From assembly GCA_963734625.1 (NCBI GenBank), contig CAVTHW010000006.1:62001-126000 (forward strand): 64,000 nt of DNA, written 5' to 3'. Shown here one piece after another: positions 25,428 to 34,647 of this stretch. Each line of letters starts with the position of its first letter. Position 1 is the first letter of the stretch. This stretch comes from CAVTHW01 sp963734625 (GTDB taxonomy: Bacteria > Acidobacteriota > Terriglobia > Bryobacterales > Bryobacteraceae). The translations under genes and the position numbers were made by a program. The notes beneath the pieces were generated by a model. That model ran no database searches and was not told the origin of the DNA. It saw nothing but the letters and a program-made list of their open reading frames with translations.

Positions 25428-27821
25428 TCAGGCAAACGTCACAGCATAGGTTTGGCCGGCCTTGACGGGCAAAGTCACGACGCCGCCGGCTCCTGGCTTC
25501 ACCGGAATCCGCTGGCTGCCCGAGCGAACTCCGGCGATTGCCGAGCCGCGGGGCGGCCGGATCGTGTGCGTACCGTCAAGGGTTGCCTGCAGGGTCGCGG
25601 ACGCAGGCTTGCCCCCGCGCCAGGCGATATCGACCTGCAATCCGCCGCGCGCGCGAAGACCCTTTACGTGCCCATCCGCCCAGGCCTTAGGCAACGCCGG
25701 AAGCAGGGCGATCTCACCCGCGTGGCTCTGCAACAGCATCTCGGCGATCGCGGACGTCCCTCCAAAGTTGCCGTCGATCTGGAATGGCGGGTGGGTGTCG
25801 AACAGGTTCGGCAGCGTGGATTTCCGTAACAGCGCCAGAACGTTCTCGTGGGCCAGTTCCGCCTCCTGGAGGCGCGTCCAGAAAATGGTGATCCAGGCCC
25901 GGCTCCAGCCGGTGTGTCCCCCTCCGTTGGCCAGCCGGCGCTCCAGCGTCTTCTTCGCCGCCAGTGCCAGCTCAGGCGTACCATGCAGACTGATCTGCTG
26001 GCCAGGGTGCAGCGCAAAGAGTTGCGACACGTGCCGGTGGCCCGGATCCACTTCATCGAAGTCCTGGGACCACTCCTGGACCTGCCCGTACTTGCCGATC
26101 TTGAGCGGGGCCAGACGGGCGCGCGCGTCCGCCACCGTCTTCCGGAATTCCGGCTCGACGCCCAGGATCTCACCCGCGCGGATGAGGTTAGTGAAGACGT
26201 CGTAAACGATTTCCTGAGCCATGGTCGGAGCGATGTCCACGTCGGCCTCCCCGCCGTCCGGGGTCTTGAACCGGTTTTCGGGAGACGCCGCTGGTCCCGC
26301 CACGAGAAACTTCGTGCGCGGATCTTCCACCAGAAAATCCAAATAGAACTCGGCCGCCTCCTTCAACACCGGATAGGCGCGCTCTTTCAAAAACTTGCCG
26401 TCTCCGGTGAAGACGTAGTGCTCCCAGAAGTGCTGGGCGAGCCAACCCGATCCGCCCTGCCATAGGCCGTACACGGTGGCGCCTGTCAGGGCAGTCACGC
26501 CCCACAAGTTGGTTGTGTAGTGCACCACGAATCCCCGGCAACCGTATGCCACCTTGGCGGTCCGGCGGCCCGGTTCCCGCAGCATATCCGTGAAGTCGAA
26601 CAGCGGCTGGTGGCATTCGGAAAGGTTGCAGACCTCCGCTGGCCAGTAGTTCATCTGGATGTTGATGTTGACGTGATAGTCCGACGACCATGGCGGTTTC
26701 AGGCCGTCGGCCCAGATTCCCTGAAGATTCGCCGGAAGCGAGCCGGGACGCGAGCTGGACATCAACATATAGCGGCCGTACTGGAAGTAGGTCGCCAGGA
26801 GCTGCGGGTCATCCCCGCCTTCCTTCATCGCGGCCAGCCGCTTGTCCGTGGGAACGGAGGACAGGTCGCGCCCTCCCAGATCGAGTTCTACGCGGCGGAA
26901 CAGCCGGCGGTGTTCGCTGATGTGCGCCTGCCGGAGGGCCGGATAACGCTTCCCGGTCAGCGCCGCCAGTCGTTGCCGGCAGGTCTCGCCTGGGTTGTCA
27001 CCCTTGTAGATGGTCCGGGCGAGCTTGAAGTCCGTCGCGGCCACCAGGAGCAGGGTCACGGCATTAGCGCCCTCGATGCTCAGCCCCTCGGGCGTGGCCT
27101 GGACCTTGCCGCCCTCGGCCCGGACCTCCACATGGCATTCGAACTTCACGCCTTCGTTGTTCGCCTGGCCGCGCATCACGATCCGGTTGGGTGCGAGATA
27201 CTCCGTCTGTGCGTTTGCCGCACGCTTGAGCACCGCGGTGAAGGAGAGATTACCCGGCTTATCGCACGCCAGGCGCAACACGATGGCCTGGTCCGGCTGC
27301 GAGGCGAAGACCTCACGCGTAAAGCGCACGCCGCCCGCGCGGTAGGTCACGCCCGCAATACCCGTGTCGAGATCTAGCTCGCGGCGGTAATCCTCCGCTG
27401 CTCCGCCGTGCCTAAAGTCGAGAAAGAGATCGCCCAGCGTCTGATAGGAGGCGGTGGCCGCCGGCGCCAATCGCACCATCAGGTTCTGGCTCGCCATCCG
27501 GTTGGCTTCGATATACTGCCCTTCAAATAGGAGCTGGCGGACCTTGGGGAGGTATTCGAGGGTCTTGGGGCTGTCCGCGACAGCGGGTTGGCCTGACCAA
27601 AGACTGTGTTCATTAAGCTGGATGCGCTCGCGCTCAACGCCCCCGAACACCATGGCACCGAGGACGCCGTTGCCGACCGGAAGGGCCTCGCTCTCCCATG
27701 TTTTGGCCGGATTCTGGTACCACAGAGTGAACTGGCTCGCCGGCTTCGATTGCGCCGCCGCGGGCAGCGCCGTGAGCGCCGCTCCTATGCCCCGGATCAA
27801 TTCCCGTCGCGTTGGTTTCAC
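25428..27821 (-). CDS. GH95 family alpha-L-fucosidase (or galactosidase)
   Basis: Glycoside hydrolase of 797 residues, the usual GH95 length. The N-terminal beta domain starts with LWYQNPAKTWESEALPVGNG and IQLNEHSLWSGQP, both hallmark GH95 sequence; the (alpha/alpha)6 barrel follows (YWPAEVCNLSECHQPL, GWSRAWITIFW, FQIDGNFGGTSAIAEMLLQS). GH95 enzymes invert alpha-1,2-L-fucosyl or L-galactosyl bonds. Start: GTG 27821 after GGGAGG gives KPTRRELIRG..ALTALPAAAQ, a twin-arginine-like export signal; the open frame to 28013 has no family similarity. Divergent from the GH140-like gene across a 274 bp gap in which I see no further gene. Confidence 0.92.
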   Translation of the reverse strand: MKPTRRELIRGIGAALTALPAAAQSKPASQFTLWYQNPAKTWESEALPVGNGVLGAMVFGGVERERIQLNEHSLWSGQPAVADSPKTLEYLPKVRQLLFEGQYIEANRMASQNLMVRLAPAATASYQTLGDLFLDFRHGGAAEDYRRELDLDTGIAGVTYRAGGVRFTREVFASQPDQAIVLRLACDKPGNLSFTAVLKRAANAQTEYLAPNRIVMRGQANNEGVKFECHVEVRAEGGKVQATPEGLSIEGANAVTLLLVAATDFKLARTIYKGDNPGETCRQRLAALTGKRYPALRQAHISEHRRLFRRVELDLGGRDLSSVPTDKRLAAMKEGGDDPQLLATYFQYGRYMLMSSSRPGSLPANLQGIWADGLKPPWSSDYHVNINIQMNYWPAEVCNLSECHQPLFDFTDMLREPGRRTAKVAYGCRGFVVHYTTNLWGVTALTGATVYGLWQGGSGWLAQHFWEHYVFTGDGKFLKERAYPVLKEAAEFYLDFLVEDPRTKFLVAGPAASPENRFKTPDGGEADVDIAPTMAQEIVYDVFTNLIRAGEILGVEPEFRKTVADARARLAPLKIGKYGQVQEWSQDFDEVDPGHRHVSQLFALHPGQQISLHGTPELALAAKKTLERRLANGGGHTGWSRAWITIFWTRLQEAELAHENVLALLRKSTLPNLFDTHPPFQIDGNFGGTSAIAEMLLQSHAGEIALLPALPKAWADGHVKGLRARGGLQVDIAWRGGKPASATLQATLDGTHTIRPPRGSAIAGVRSGSQRIPVKPGAGGVVTLPVKAGQTYAVTFA

Positions 27822-28095
27822 AGTCTCTCGCCTCCCGTCCTCGAAGCCCCCGCCGTAATCAGCCAATATACCTCCGTCTTCACATTTCAGGGACAGGCTG
27901 GCCGTTGTGGAGTGGGCCGCCAGGCCCGCGACGCCGGCAGTCCTGCCGGTGGACGCTGATCGAAGGGGCCGCGCTCGAGCAGCCTGAAACGTAGAAACTT
28001 CAGTCATCGGCACGAGTGTGTCTTACTTGCCCCGCACTATACCAGCCTGTCCATGCCTTGAAATGCGGGAGTAGAATGTGTGAGGACATATCGCC

Positions 28096-29523
28096 GTGAG
28101 TTGCCGCGTTCTTTGCCTCGCCGTGTCGCTGCTTGCGCCCCTCTCCCAGGCCCAGACACTGCCTCGCCTCAAGGTCAGCGATAATCATCGCTTCCTGGCC
28201 ACCCGGGATGGCAAACCCTTCTTCTACCTGGCCGATACTGCCTGGGAACTGTTCCACCGATTGGATCGGCAGCAGGCCGTTCAGTACCTCGCCAAACGAG
28301 CGGAGCAGAAGTTCACCGTCATCCAGGCGGTGGCTCTGGCCGAACTGGACGGCGTCTCGGTCCCCAATGCGTACGGCGATCTGCCTCTAATCGACAAGGA
28401 CCCGACCAGGCCCGCCGTGACTCCCGGTTCCGACCCGAACAACGCGCAGGCCTACGATTACTGGGACCACGTGGATTACATCGTGGACCAGGCCAACGCG
28501 CGCGGCCTCTACATCGCCATGCTGCCTTCCTGGGGCCGCTGGGTCAATTCGGGCCGCGGCGATGAGCCTCTGCTCACGCCCGCAAACGCCCAGACATACG
28601 GCGAATTCCTCGGTAAGCGCTTCGGGAAGAAGGGCGTGATCTGGATTCTGGGAGGCGACCGCTCGCCCGCGGGTTTTGAAGGCACCTGGCGCGCGCTCGC
28701 GAAGGGCATCGCCATCGGCGTTGCCGGCAAGGAAGACTACAGCGCGGTCCTCATGAGCTTCCACCCGCGAGGCAGCGAAACCAGCTCCACCTGGTTCCAC
28801 AACGACGAATGGCTGGACTTCAACATGCAGCAGACCGGACACGGCCTGGCCGAAAAGACCACGTCCTGGGCGCGTATAGCAGCCGACTACGACCGGACCC
28901 CGGTGAAGCCGGTCATCGACGGCGAACCGCTCTACGAAGACCACCCCTTGGCTTTCAACTCCAAGTTGAACGGCTACTCCTTCGACGCGCATGTGCGCCA
29001 GCGGGCGTATTGGGACATTTTCTCGGGCGCCTGCGGCCACACCTATGGAAACCACTCGGTCTGGCAGATGTACGCGCCCGGCAGGCAGCCCGTCAACGGG
29101 CCGTTGCTTTATTGGTACGAAGCCATCCTGCGCCCCGGTGCGGCCGAGATGCAGTACCTGCGGGCGCTGATCGAATCGCGGCCGTACTTCTCGCGTGTCC
29201 CGGACCTGTCGGTGGTGGTCAATCCGCTCGATGGCGCGGACCGCATCTCGGCTACGCGCGGCGACGGGTACCTCTTCGTCTACAGCGCGCAGGGCAGGCC
29301 CTTCACCGTCAACTTGGGTAAGATCTCGGGGGAGAAGGTCAACGCCTTCTGGTTCAACCCGCGCACGGGGACGTCTACGCTGATTGGACTTATAGAGAAC
29401 ACCGGGACGCGAGAGTTCACCTGCCCCGCGCAAGGCTTCGGCAGCGACTGGGTGCTGGTGCTGGACGACGTGTCGAAGAACTTCCCCGCTCCGGGCAGCG
29501 CGGCTACTTCTTTACGCCTGTAA
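28096..29523 (+). CDS. GH140-like (DUF4038, apiosidase-type) glycoside hydrolase
   Basis: Secreted TIM-barrel protein of 475 residues with signal peptide (VLCLAVSLLAPLSQA). Domain start LKVSDNHRFLATRDGKPFFYLADTAW is the DUF4038 signature. Likely catalytic acids are D in WILGGDRS and E in VIDGEPLYED. After the barrel (residues ~370-465) comes a small beta domain of the 'putative collagen-binding' type (GYLFVYSAQGRPFTVNL). Characterised relatives release apiose from pectin side chains (RG-II); others are of unknown specificity. GTG start. Its 3' end overlaps the convergent GH29 gene by 20 bp. Confidence 0.85.
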   Translation: MSCRVLCLAVSLLAPLSQAQTLPRLKVSDNHRFLATRDGKPFFYLADTAWELFHRLDRQQAVQYLAKRAEQKFTVIQAVALAELDGVSVPNAYGDLPLIDKDPTRPAVTPGSDPNNAQAYDYWDHVDYIVDQANARGLYIAMLPSWGRWVNSGRGDEPLLTPANAQTYGEFLGKRFGKKGVIWILGGDRSPAGFEGTWRALAKGIAIGVAGKEDYSAVLMSFHPRGSETSSTWFHNDEWLDFNMQQTGHGLAEKTTSWARIAADYDRTPVKPVIDGEPLYEDHPLAFNSKLNGYSFDAHVRQRAYWDIFSGACGHTYGNHSVWQMYAPGRQPVNGPLLYWYEAILRPGAAEMQYLRALIESRPYFSRVPDLSVVVNPLDGADRISATRGDGYLFVYSAQGRPFTVNLGKISGEKVNAFWFNPRTGTSTLIGLIENTGTREFTCPAQGFGSDWVLVLDDVSKNFPAPGSAATSLRL

Positions 29524-30979
29524 GTTTGACCACGTATGCGTTCCGGGACTGATACTTTCCCGGTAAGTAAGCCGGCAGGCGGACCGCCAGGCCGTCCTTC
29601 GCGGGTGTGATCTTGAGCGCTTCTTTGGTCTCCAGCAACTGAGCCTGAACGCCCTCGGGTTTCACGCCCTTGATTACGAAGTCCCCGCTGGGCCACCGGG
29701 TGAGAATGGCGTACACATCTGATCCCTTCGAGGTGAAGAAGGCGTCGATGCGAGCCGTTCCGCTCGGCGGCGAGTCCACTAGCTCCGTCAGGTCGTACTT
29801 GCCGCGATACTGCTTCTCTTCCTGAGGCGGCAGCTTACCTTCACTCCACTGGCGCGAGACTGTCCAGCTTGTCGTGCCGTAAATGGCTTCCCCATTGACC
29901 CGCAGCCAATCGCCCATCTGCAAGAGGCGCTCTTCCATGATCACCGGGATACGGCCGTCGGCGGCCGGGCCGATGTCCAGCAAGAGGTTGCCCCCGCGGC
30001 TGACGATGTCCGCCAGCATCAGGATCAGCGCCCGCTCGGTTTGATAGTCCTTCACAGTCTCCCGGCGATTGTAGCCATAGGAGGCGCCCATCCCCCGGCT
30101 CTCCTCCCAGGGATGCTTTGCGGCCAGAAGCCCGGCGGTGTACTCGGTGGTGTAGTACCCCCCATGCGCATGGCGGGTGTCCTTGCCCCACCGGTCATTG
30201 ATTACGACCTCGTCCTTGACCGCGGTCTCGTTGAACAGCCAGGCCAACATCTCCGGGCTGCGCCATTCGGCGCTGGGCATGTCCCACTCGCCGTCGGCGA
30301 AGATGATCGACGGATTGTAGCGCGTGACCACGTCCTTGAACTGGGGGATCATGTGCTTCTCGACATAGGCTTTGCGGTCCTTGAGGTACAGCGGGTTGTA
30401 CCACTCGTAGAGGGAGTAATAGAAGCCCATCTTCAAGCCGCGTTTGCGCACGGAGGTGGTGAGATCGCCAAGCAGATCGCGCTTCGGGCCGATCTCCGCG
30501 CTGTTCCAGGGACGGCCCCACGTCGCGCTGGCCTGCGAACTTGGCCAGATCGCGAAACCATCGTGGTGTTTGGAGGTCGGAACAATATACTTCGCGCCGG
30601 ATCTGTAGAAAACGTCAGCCCAATAGTCCGGATCGAAAAGCTCCGCCTTGAACATCGGGGCCAGGTCCTGGTAGGGGAAGCCCTTCCCATAGAGACGCTC
30701 GTGGAGCTTGAGGGTCGACTGGCCGGGCGCCTTGTCCGAACTCATTGCCCGGGTCAGCGTGTTCCAGTACCATTCGGCGTAAGCGTTCCCATCCGGAGCG
30801 GCATACGCCGGGACCGAGTACACCCCCCAGTGGATGAAGATGCCGAACTTCGCATCCGAAAACCAGGCCGGGACGGGACGCTTGTCCAGGGAATCCCAAC
30901 TCGGCTGGTACGTCTGCGCCGGCAAAGCAGCCGCCCCGAGTAGAGAAAAAAGAAGGAATATCGCCAACCTCTTTAGCAT
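29504..30979 (-). CDS. GH29 family alpha-L-fucosidase
   Basis: Exported alpha-L-fucosidase of 491 residues with signal MLKRLAIFLLFSLLGAAALPAQ. GH29 motifs: WFSDAKFGIFIHWGVYSVPA, KHHDGFAIW, GFYYSLYEW, and nucleophile region IIFADGEWDMP (D of FADGEW), then a C-terminal beta sandwich. GH29 retains configuration and removes terminal alpha-fucose, complementing the inverting GH95. ATG 30979 follows GAGGAGTGGTGAG, better than the upstream ATG at 30994. It lies 16 bp downstream of the FucP-type transporter and belongs to the fucI-fucP-GH29 run. Confidence 0.95.
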   Translation of the reverse strand: MLKRLAIFLLFSLLGAAALPAQTYQPSWDSLDKRPVPAWFSDAKFGIFIHWGVYSVPAYAAPDGNAYAEWYWNTLTRAMSSDKAPGQSTLKLHERLYGKGFPYQDLAPMFKAELFDPDYWADVFYRSGAKYIVPTSKHHDGFAIWPSSQASATWGRPWNSAEIGPKRDLLGDLTTSVRKRGLKMGFYYSLYEWYNPLYLKDRKAYVEKHMIPQFKDVVTRYNPSIIFADGEWDMPSAEWRSPEMLAWLFNETAVKDEVVINDRWGKDTRHAHGGYYTTEYTAGLLAAKHPWEESRGMGASYGYNRRETVKDYQTERALILMLADIVSRGGNLLLDIGPAADGRIPVIMEERLLQMGDWLRVNGEAIYGTTSWTVSRQWSEGKLPPQEEKQYRGKYDLTELVDSPPSGTARIDAFFTSKGSDVYAILTRWPSGDFVIKGVKPEGVQAQLLETKEALKITPAKDGLAVRLPAYLPGKYQSRNAYVVKLTGVKK

Positions 30980-30995
30980 CTCACCACTCCTCATT

Positions 30996-32414
30996 CTAAT
31001 CAGCCCGGTTCAGCGATTCCGCCTTGCTGAATCTCGGCCAGTTGAAGCCATAGAAGGCGACGAACGCAAAGCAGAACATGGGCACGATGAACCCGCGCGA
31101 CATGTCGAACTTGTCCGCGACGTGCCCCATCAGCTTCGGCAGCACCGCTCCGCCCACGATCGCCATGACGATGAAGGCCGACGCCTTCTTCGCGCGCGCC
31201 CCCAATCCGAAGATTCCCAACGCGAATATAGTCGGGAACATGATCGACATAAAGAAGTAGCTCAAGAACACGCACGCCACGCTCAGCCAGCCGAGCTTGC
31301 AGAAGACCAGGAAAGTGGTAACCACGTTCAGCAGGCCATAGAGACCGAGCATCTTGTGGGCCGAGAATCTCCGCAGCAAGCCTGCCCCGCTGAAGCGGCC
31401 CGCCAGAAAGCACACAAAGCCTAGCGCCGCCAGGTTCGAAGCGCCCTTGTCGCTGATGGCGAGCACGCCGGCGCGGTTGACCTCGAACCACCCTGAAAGC
31501 CAGTTATGGAGGAAACCGGAGTTGGCGGCCAGCCCGGTCATGGCCGAGTTCCAGGTGGCTGGAATGGCGGGGACTTCGGCGGTCATGTAGTTGATGAAGA
31601 AGCTGAAGATGCCGGCCTGGGCCGCCACGTAAAAAAACTGCGCCGCGACCGCAAGCGAAAAGTGCGGGTGCGACCAAATGGAGTGCGTCGCGCCCGGTGT
31701 GGAGTCGTCCAGGTGATAGTCGTCTTCCGTCTTGATGTCGGGGACCGGAGCGAAATAGAAGACCACCGCGAGAACGATGACCACCACGCCGATCGCGGCA
31801 TAGGGGATGTAGAGTGTCTCGTTGCCGGTGCTGCGCCCCATGGCGTCCTTGGAATAGAAAAACATGCCGCCGATGATGGGGCCGAAGATCCACCCGATGC
31901 CGTTGCAGGATTGCGCCAGGTTAATGCGAGTCGCCGCATAGCGCGGATCTCCCAGTACCGTGGTGTAAGGGTTGGCGATGGTCTCCAGGAAGGTGAGGCC
32001 GGTGGCGATCAGGCAGACACCGGCCAGGAATGCCACGAAGGCGGTGTTCGGCGACACGGCTCCCTGGCGCGCCATGAAGCTGATGTGGGTGGCGGGGATG
32101 AACCAGAATCCACCTGCCGCCACGATCAGCAGACCGAGCACGATTCCGCCCTTATATCCCAGTTTGGCCGCCAGCCATCCCGCCGGCAGCGACATCAGAA
32201 AGTAGCCGAGATAGTGCGCGAACTGTACCCAGGCCGATTGCGCCTTGGTGAGACTCAGCTCGTCCTGAAAATGCTTGTCCATCACGTCGATCATTCCGTT
32301 GCAGACTCCCCACAGGAGGAACAAGGAACTGACCAGGATGAAGGTGAACACCAGGTTGGCGCCGTCGGCGCCGATGAACAGGCCCTTGGAAGATCCTGTG
32401 CGCGCCGGAGTCAT
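30996..32414 (-). CDS. fucP: FHS-family sugar permease (FucP-like)
   Basis: Major-facilitator protein of 472 residues with 12 hydrophobic helices, of the fucose/galactose/glucose:H+ symporter type. The first helix region VFTFILVSSLFLLWGVCNGMIDV and the segment AHYLGYFLMSLPAGWLAAKLGYKGGI are typical. A long insert of ~50 residues lies mid-protein (DIKTEDDYHLDDSTPG). The start ATG 32414 overlaps the isomerase stop (ATGA), coupling translation. Direct neighbourhood with fucose isomerase and fucosidase supports L-fucose uptake; other deoxy sugars are possible. Confidence 0.88.
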   Translation of the reverse strand: MTPARTGSSKGLFIGADGANLVFTFILVSSLFLLWGVCNGMIDVMDKHFQDELSLTKAQSAWVQFAHYLGYFLMSLPAGWLAAKLGYKGGIVLGLLIVAAGGFWFIPATHISFMARQGAVSPNTAFVAFLAGVCLIATGLTFLETIANPYTTVLGDPRYAATRINLAQSCNGIGWIFGPIIGGMFFYSKDAMGRSTGNETLYIPYAAIGVVVIVLAVVFYFAPVPDIKTEDDYHLDDSTPGATHSIWSHPHFSLAVAAQFFYVAAQAGIFSFFINYMTAEVPAIPATWNSAMTGLAANSGFLHNWLSGWFEVNRAGVLAISDKGASNLAALGFVCFLAGRFSGAGLLRRFSAHKMLGLYGLLNVVTTFLVFCKLGWLSVACVFLSYFFMSIMFPTIFALGIFGLGARAKKASAFIVMAIVGGAVLPKLMGHVADKFDMSRGFIVPMFCFAFVAFYGFNWPRFSKAESLNRAD

Positions 32415-34024
32415 GCGGCCCGCTCCGGCAGGCCGTGCGCGGAGCCGCAAACGCTGACCTCTATCCCCATCGCGCGGAACATGGCGGCCTTGGCCGCCAG
32501 AGCGCGGTTGGCGCCGGCAGCATCGGGTCCATAGGCCACCTGAATGTGGTTGGCCTTATGCCTGGCCATGAACTGGTCGCGCGAGACGCCGTAGGTGATG
32601 GCGTGCATGATGGGCCACTGCGGAGTGGTGTCGCGCCAGCGCCGCTCGGTTTCTTCCAGCGGCAGTTCGGCCACTTTGGCGCGTCCGATGTCCGCGTGCA
32701 GCTTTCCGTTCTCCACCCAGATGCGGCTCCACACGATCTCACCGGGCTTGCTGATGCCCTTGAGCGAGCCGCCGCCGAGACGGAAGTACATGGCCGGCTG
32801 GCGCTCGCTAACCGCGCCGGAGTAGCCGCCTATGAAGTGGTTGGGCGGTGCGGATCCGGAGATTTCGAGCACCCAGATGAAGTCCTGGCCGTAGGCCTCG
32901 CCATAGCGCACGTCGTGCAGTGTGGTCTCCGGATCGTAGCCCAGCCTGGTCCAGACGCGGTTGGTGACCAGCGCGTCCAGGCCGGCGCATTCGTCGACTT
33001 CGTTGAAATGCGGCAGCGCGCGGCCTTCGTACAATACGCGACCGTCGGCCGCGGACTTCACCGGCGGGCGGTCGACGTTGTTCAACAGTCCTTCGGCCAG
33101 GTCGGACGCCGCTGCCAGGTCCTTCAGCCCCTGCTGATACTGGATGCCGATGACGTCGCATCCGAATTCGTCAGCGATTCGCAGGGCCGCTATGTACATC
33201 TTGCACTGATCCAGAATCTGCTCGTCGGTGAGATCGGTTTCCGGGTTCTTGCCGGTCTTGAACCGCATGCCCTTCCGGTCCAGCCAGGTGCGCACCGCGC
33301 GCGCTTCCTCGTCGGGAATTTCGCGCATCGCGGCGTACAGGCTCGACTGGCTCAACCGCTCCTTGAACACACCCATCGGCATCATCGCCTCGTCGGGAAT
33401 GATGGCGTTGTACATCCCCATGCATCCCTCGTCGAAGATGCCCATGATGGCCTTGTCGCGGCGTAAGGTGGATGCCATTTCCTGCCCAGCCGCTTCGGCG
33501 TCCGCCGGCACTGCGAAATTCGCGAGCGCCCTGGCGTGACTGGTGTCGTGCACCACGGGGGTTCCATTCAGCCACTGGCGCAGGCCCGAGAGGAAGAACT
33601 CGTCTTTGAAGTCTTCACTCCACAGCGTCGAGTACGGTACGCCGGCTTTGGTCAGGCAAGCATTCAAGTTGAGCATGCCCACCAATCCGGGCCACTGGCC
33701 GCTCCAGTTGGCCACCGTCAGGATCGGCCCCTGGTGGCCCACCAGGCCTGGCAGCACGTGGTGGCTATACTGCCAGACCGCCTCGCAGACCACCAGCGGC
33801 GCATCCGGTGGAATGTTGCGGAATACCTGGTTGCCGTGCTTCTGGCTGTCGATGAACCCGTGCTGGCGCGCGGCATCATAAGGATGTGCACGCTCGATCC
33901 GCCGGCCTTGGCCGCCGATCGCCTGCATCACGGCTTCCTCAGCCTTCTGCTGCGCAGCCCAGCAGTTGCGGTTGGCGGACAGGCGCAGATCGCCGTTTGC
34001 AATGAGATAGATGATATCGGACAT
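32411..34024 (-). CDS. L-fucose isomerase family protein
   Basis: Cytoplasmic protein of 537 residues. The overall pattern (N-terminal sugar-isomerase domain with VVCEAVWQYSHHVLPGL, NWSGQWPGLVGMLNLN, MGIFDEGCMGMYN and a C-terminal domain with MHAITYGVSRDQFMARHKANHIQVAYG) fits fucose/arabinose isomerases, which turn L-fucose into L-fuculose. The E of DEGCMGM and D/E positions near DVIGIQYQQGLKD would bind the metal. The sequence is distant from the E. coli enzyme, so the preferred sugar is uncertain. It is translationally coupled to the permease. No fuculokinase or aldolase is seen in the window. Confidence 0.8.
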   Translation of the reverse strand: MSDIIYLIANGDLRLSANRNCWAAQQKAEEAVMQAIGGQGRRIERAHPYDAARQHGFIDSQKHGNQVFRNIPPDAPLVVCEAVWQYSHHVLPGLVGHQGPILTVANWSGQWPGLVGMLNLNACLTKAGVPYSTLWSEDFKDEFFLSGLRQWLNGTPVVHDTSHARALANFAVPADAEAAGQEMASTLRRDKAIMGIFDEGCMGMYNAIIPDEAMMPMGVFKERLSQSSLYAAMREIPDEEARAVRTWLDRKGMRFKTGKNPETDLTDEQILDQCKMYIAALRIADEFGCDVIGIQYQQGLKDLAAASDLAEGLLNNVDRPPVKSAADGRVLYEGRALPHFNEVDECAGLDALVTNRVWTRLGYDPETTLHDVRYGEAYGQDFIWVLEISGSAPPNHFIGGYSGAVSERQPAMYFRLGGGSLKGISKPGEIVWSRIWVENGKLHADIGRAKVAELPLEETERRWRDTTPQWPIMHAITYGVSRDQFMARHKANHIQVAYGPDAAGANRALAAKAAMFRAMGIEVSVCGSAHGLPERAA

Positions 34025-34060
34025 AATGCTCTTCTGCCTTCTTGCCGCTTCCTGCCGGTC

Positions 34061-34105
34061 GTGGCCCAGCGAGATGCCACTGAACCACGACCGGGAGGGA
34101 GTGGT
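34061..34105. repeat. Two adjacent hairpins; second matches the element at 47839
   Basis: GTGGC/GCCAC (34061-34080) is followed by ACCAC (34084-34088) paired with GTGGT (34101-34105) around cgaccgggaggga. The second hairpin matches ACCGC..GCGGT near 47841 with a paired A/G and T/C change that keeps the stem. Located between the small secreted protein and the isomerase gene. Confidence 0.55.
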
Positions 34106-34126
34106 CAGTACTTGCGCCCCAGACCC

Positions 34127-34549
34127 CTAGTTGGCCTTCTTGGCGGTACCCTCGATGGTCATGGGGTCGCCACCGCCGAAACCGGGCATGGTCATCTTCA
34201 CCTTCATTTCGTTGCCCGCGACGGCGCATTCGTACTTCGTGGTCATCGAGTTGCCGCCGAAGTCCCGCGTCACGTCGAACGCGATGTTGTTGCCGTCCAC
34301 TTTGCCGTTGGCGATAGGCGTCGTGGTGGGAGGAGGCGGGGTCTCGCCGCCGCGGCCGAATCCGGGGACCGTGACCGTGCCGGTTAATTTGGCCCCGTCG
34401 GCCTTCAGGTCGAACGTGGTGACACGAACTGCACCACCGCTCCGGCCCGCTTGCTCCATTGTCCACTTGCCAGTTATGGCGTCGGCCGCCAACCCGATCA
34501 CAGCGACGGCCATTAGGGTCAAACTTGCAATAATCAGCTTCTTGGTCAT
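34127..34549 (-). CDS. Small secreted protein of unknown function
   Basis: Protein of 140 residues with a clear signal peptide (KKLIIASLTLMAVAVIGLAADA). The mature part begins GKWTMEQ and consists of short beta strands with the pattern DLKADGAKLTGTVTVPG and NIAFDVTRDFGGNSMTTKYE. This resembles the small beta-barrel/lipocalin-like secreted proteins common in acidobacteria that often read 'GKW....(L)....G.LTGT'. Start ATG 34549 after AGGTGA; the frame is open much further upstream but in antisense-like sequence. Lies between the enolase-family gene and fucose isomerase, in the same direction. Function unknown. Confidence 0.8.
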   Translation of the reverse strand: MTKKLIIASLTLMAVAVIGLAADAITGKWTMEQAGRSGGAVRVTTFDLKADGAKLTGTVTVPGFGRGGETPPPPTTTPIANGKVDGNNIAFDVTRDFGGNSMTTKYECAVAGNEMKVKMTMPGFGGGDPMTIEGTAKKAN

Positions 34550-34647
34550 AAGGTTCACCTTCGGTGACATGATACCTCGAAAGCGAATGGCCCTCGGGCC
34601 CTGCCCGAACCGAAGGCGCCCAGCTCGCATTCGTGGGTATTCTACAT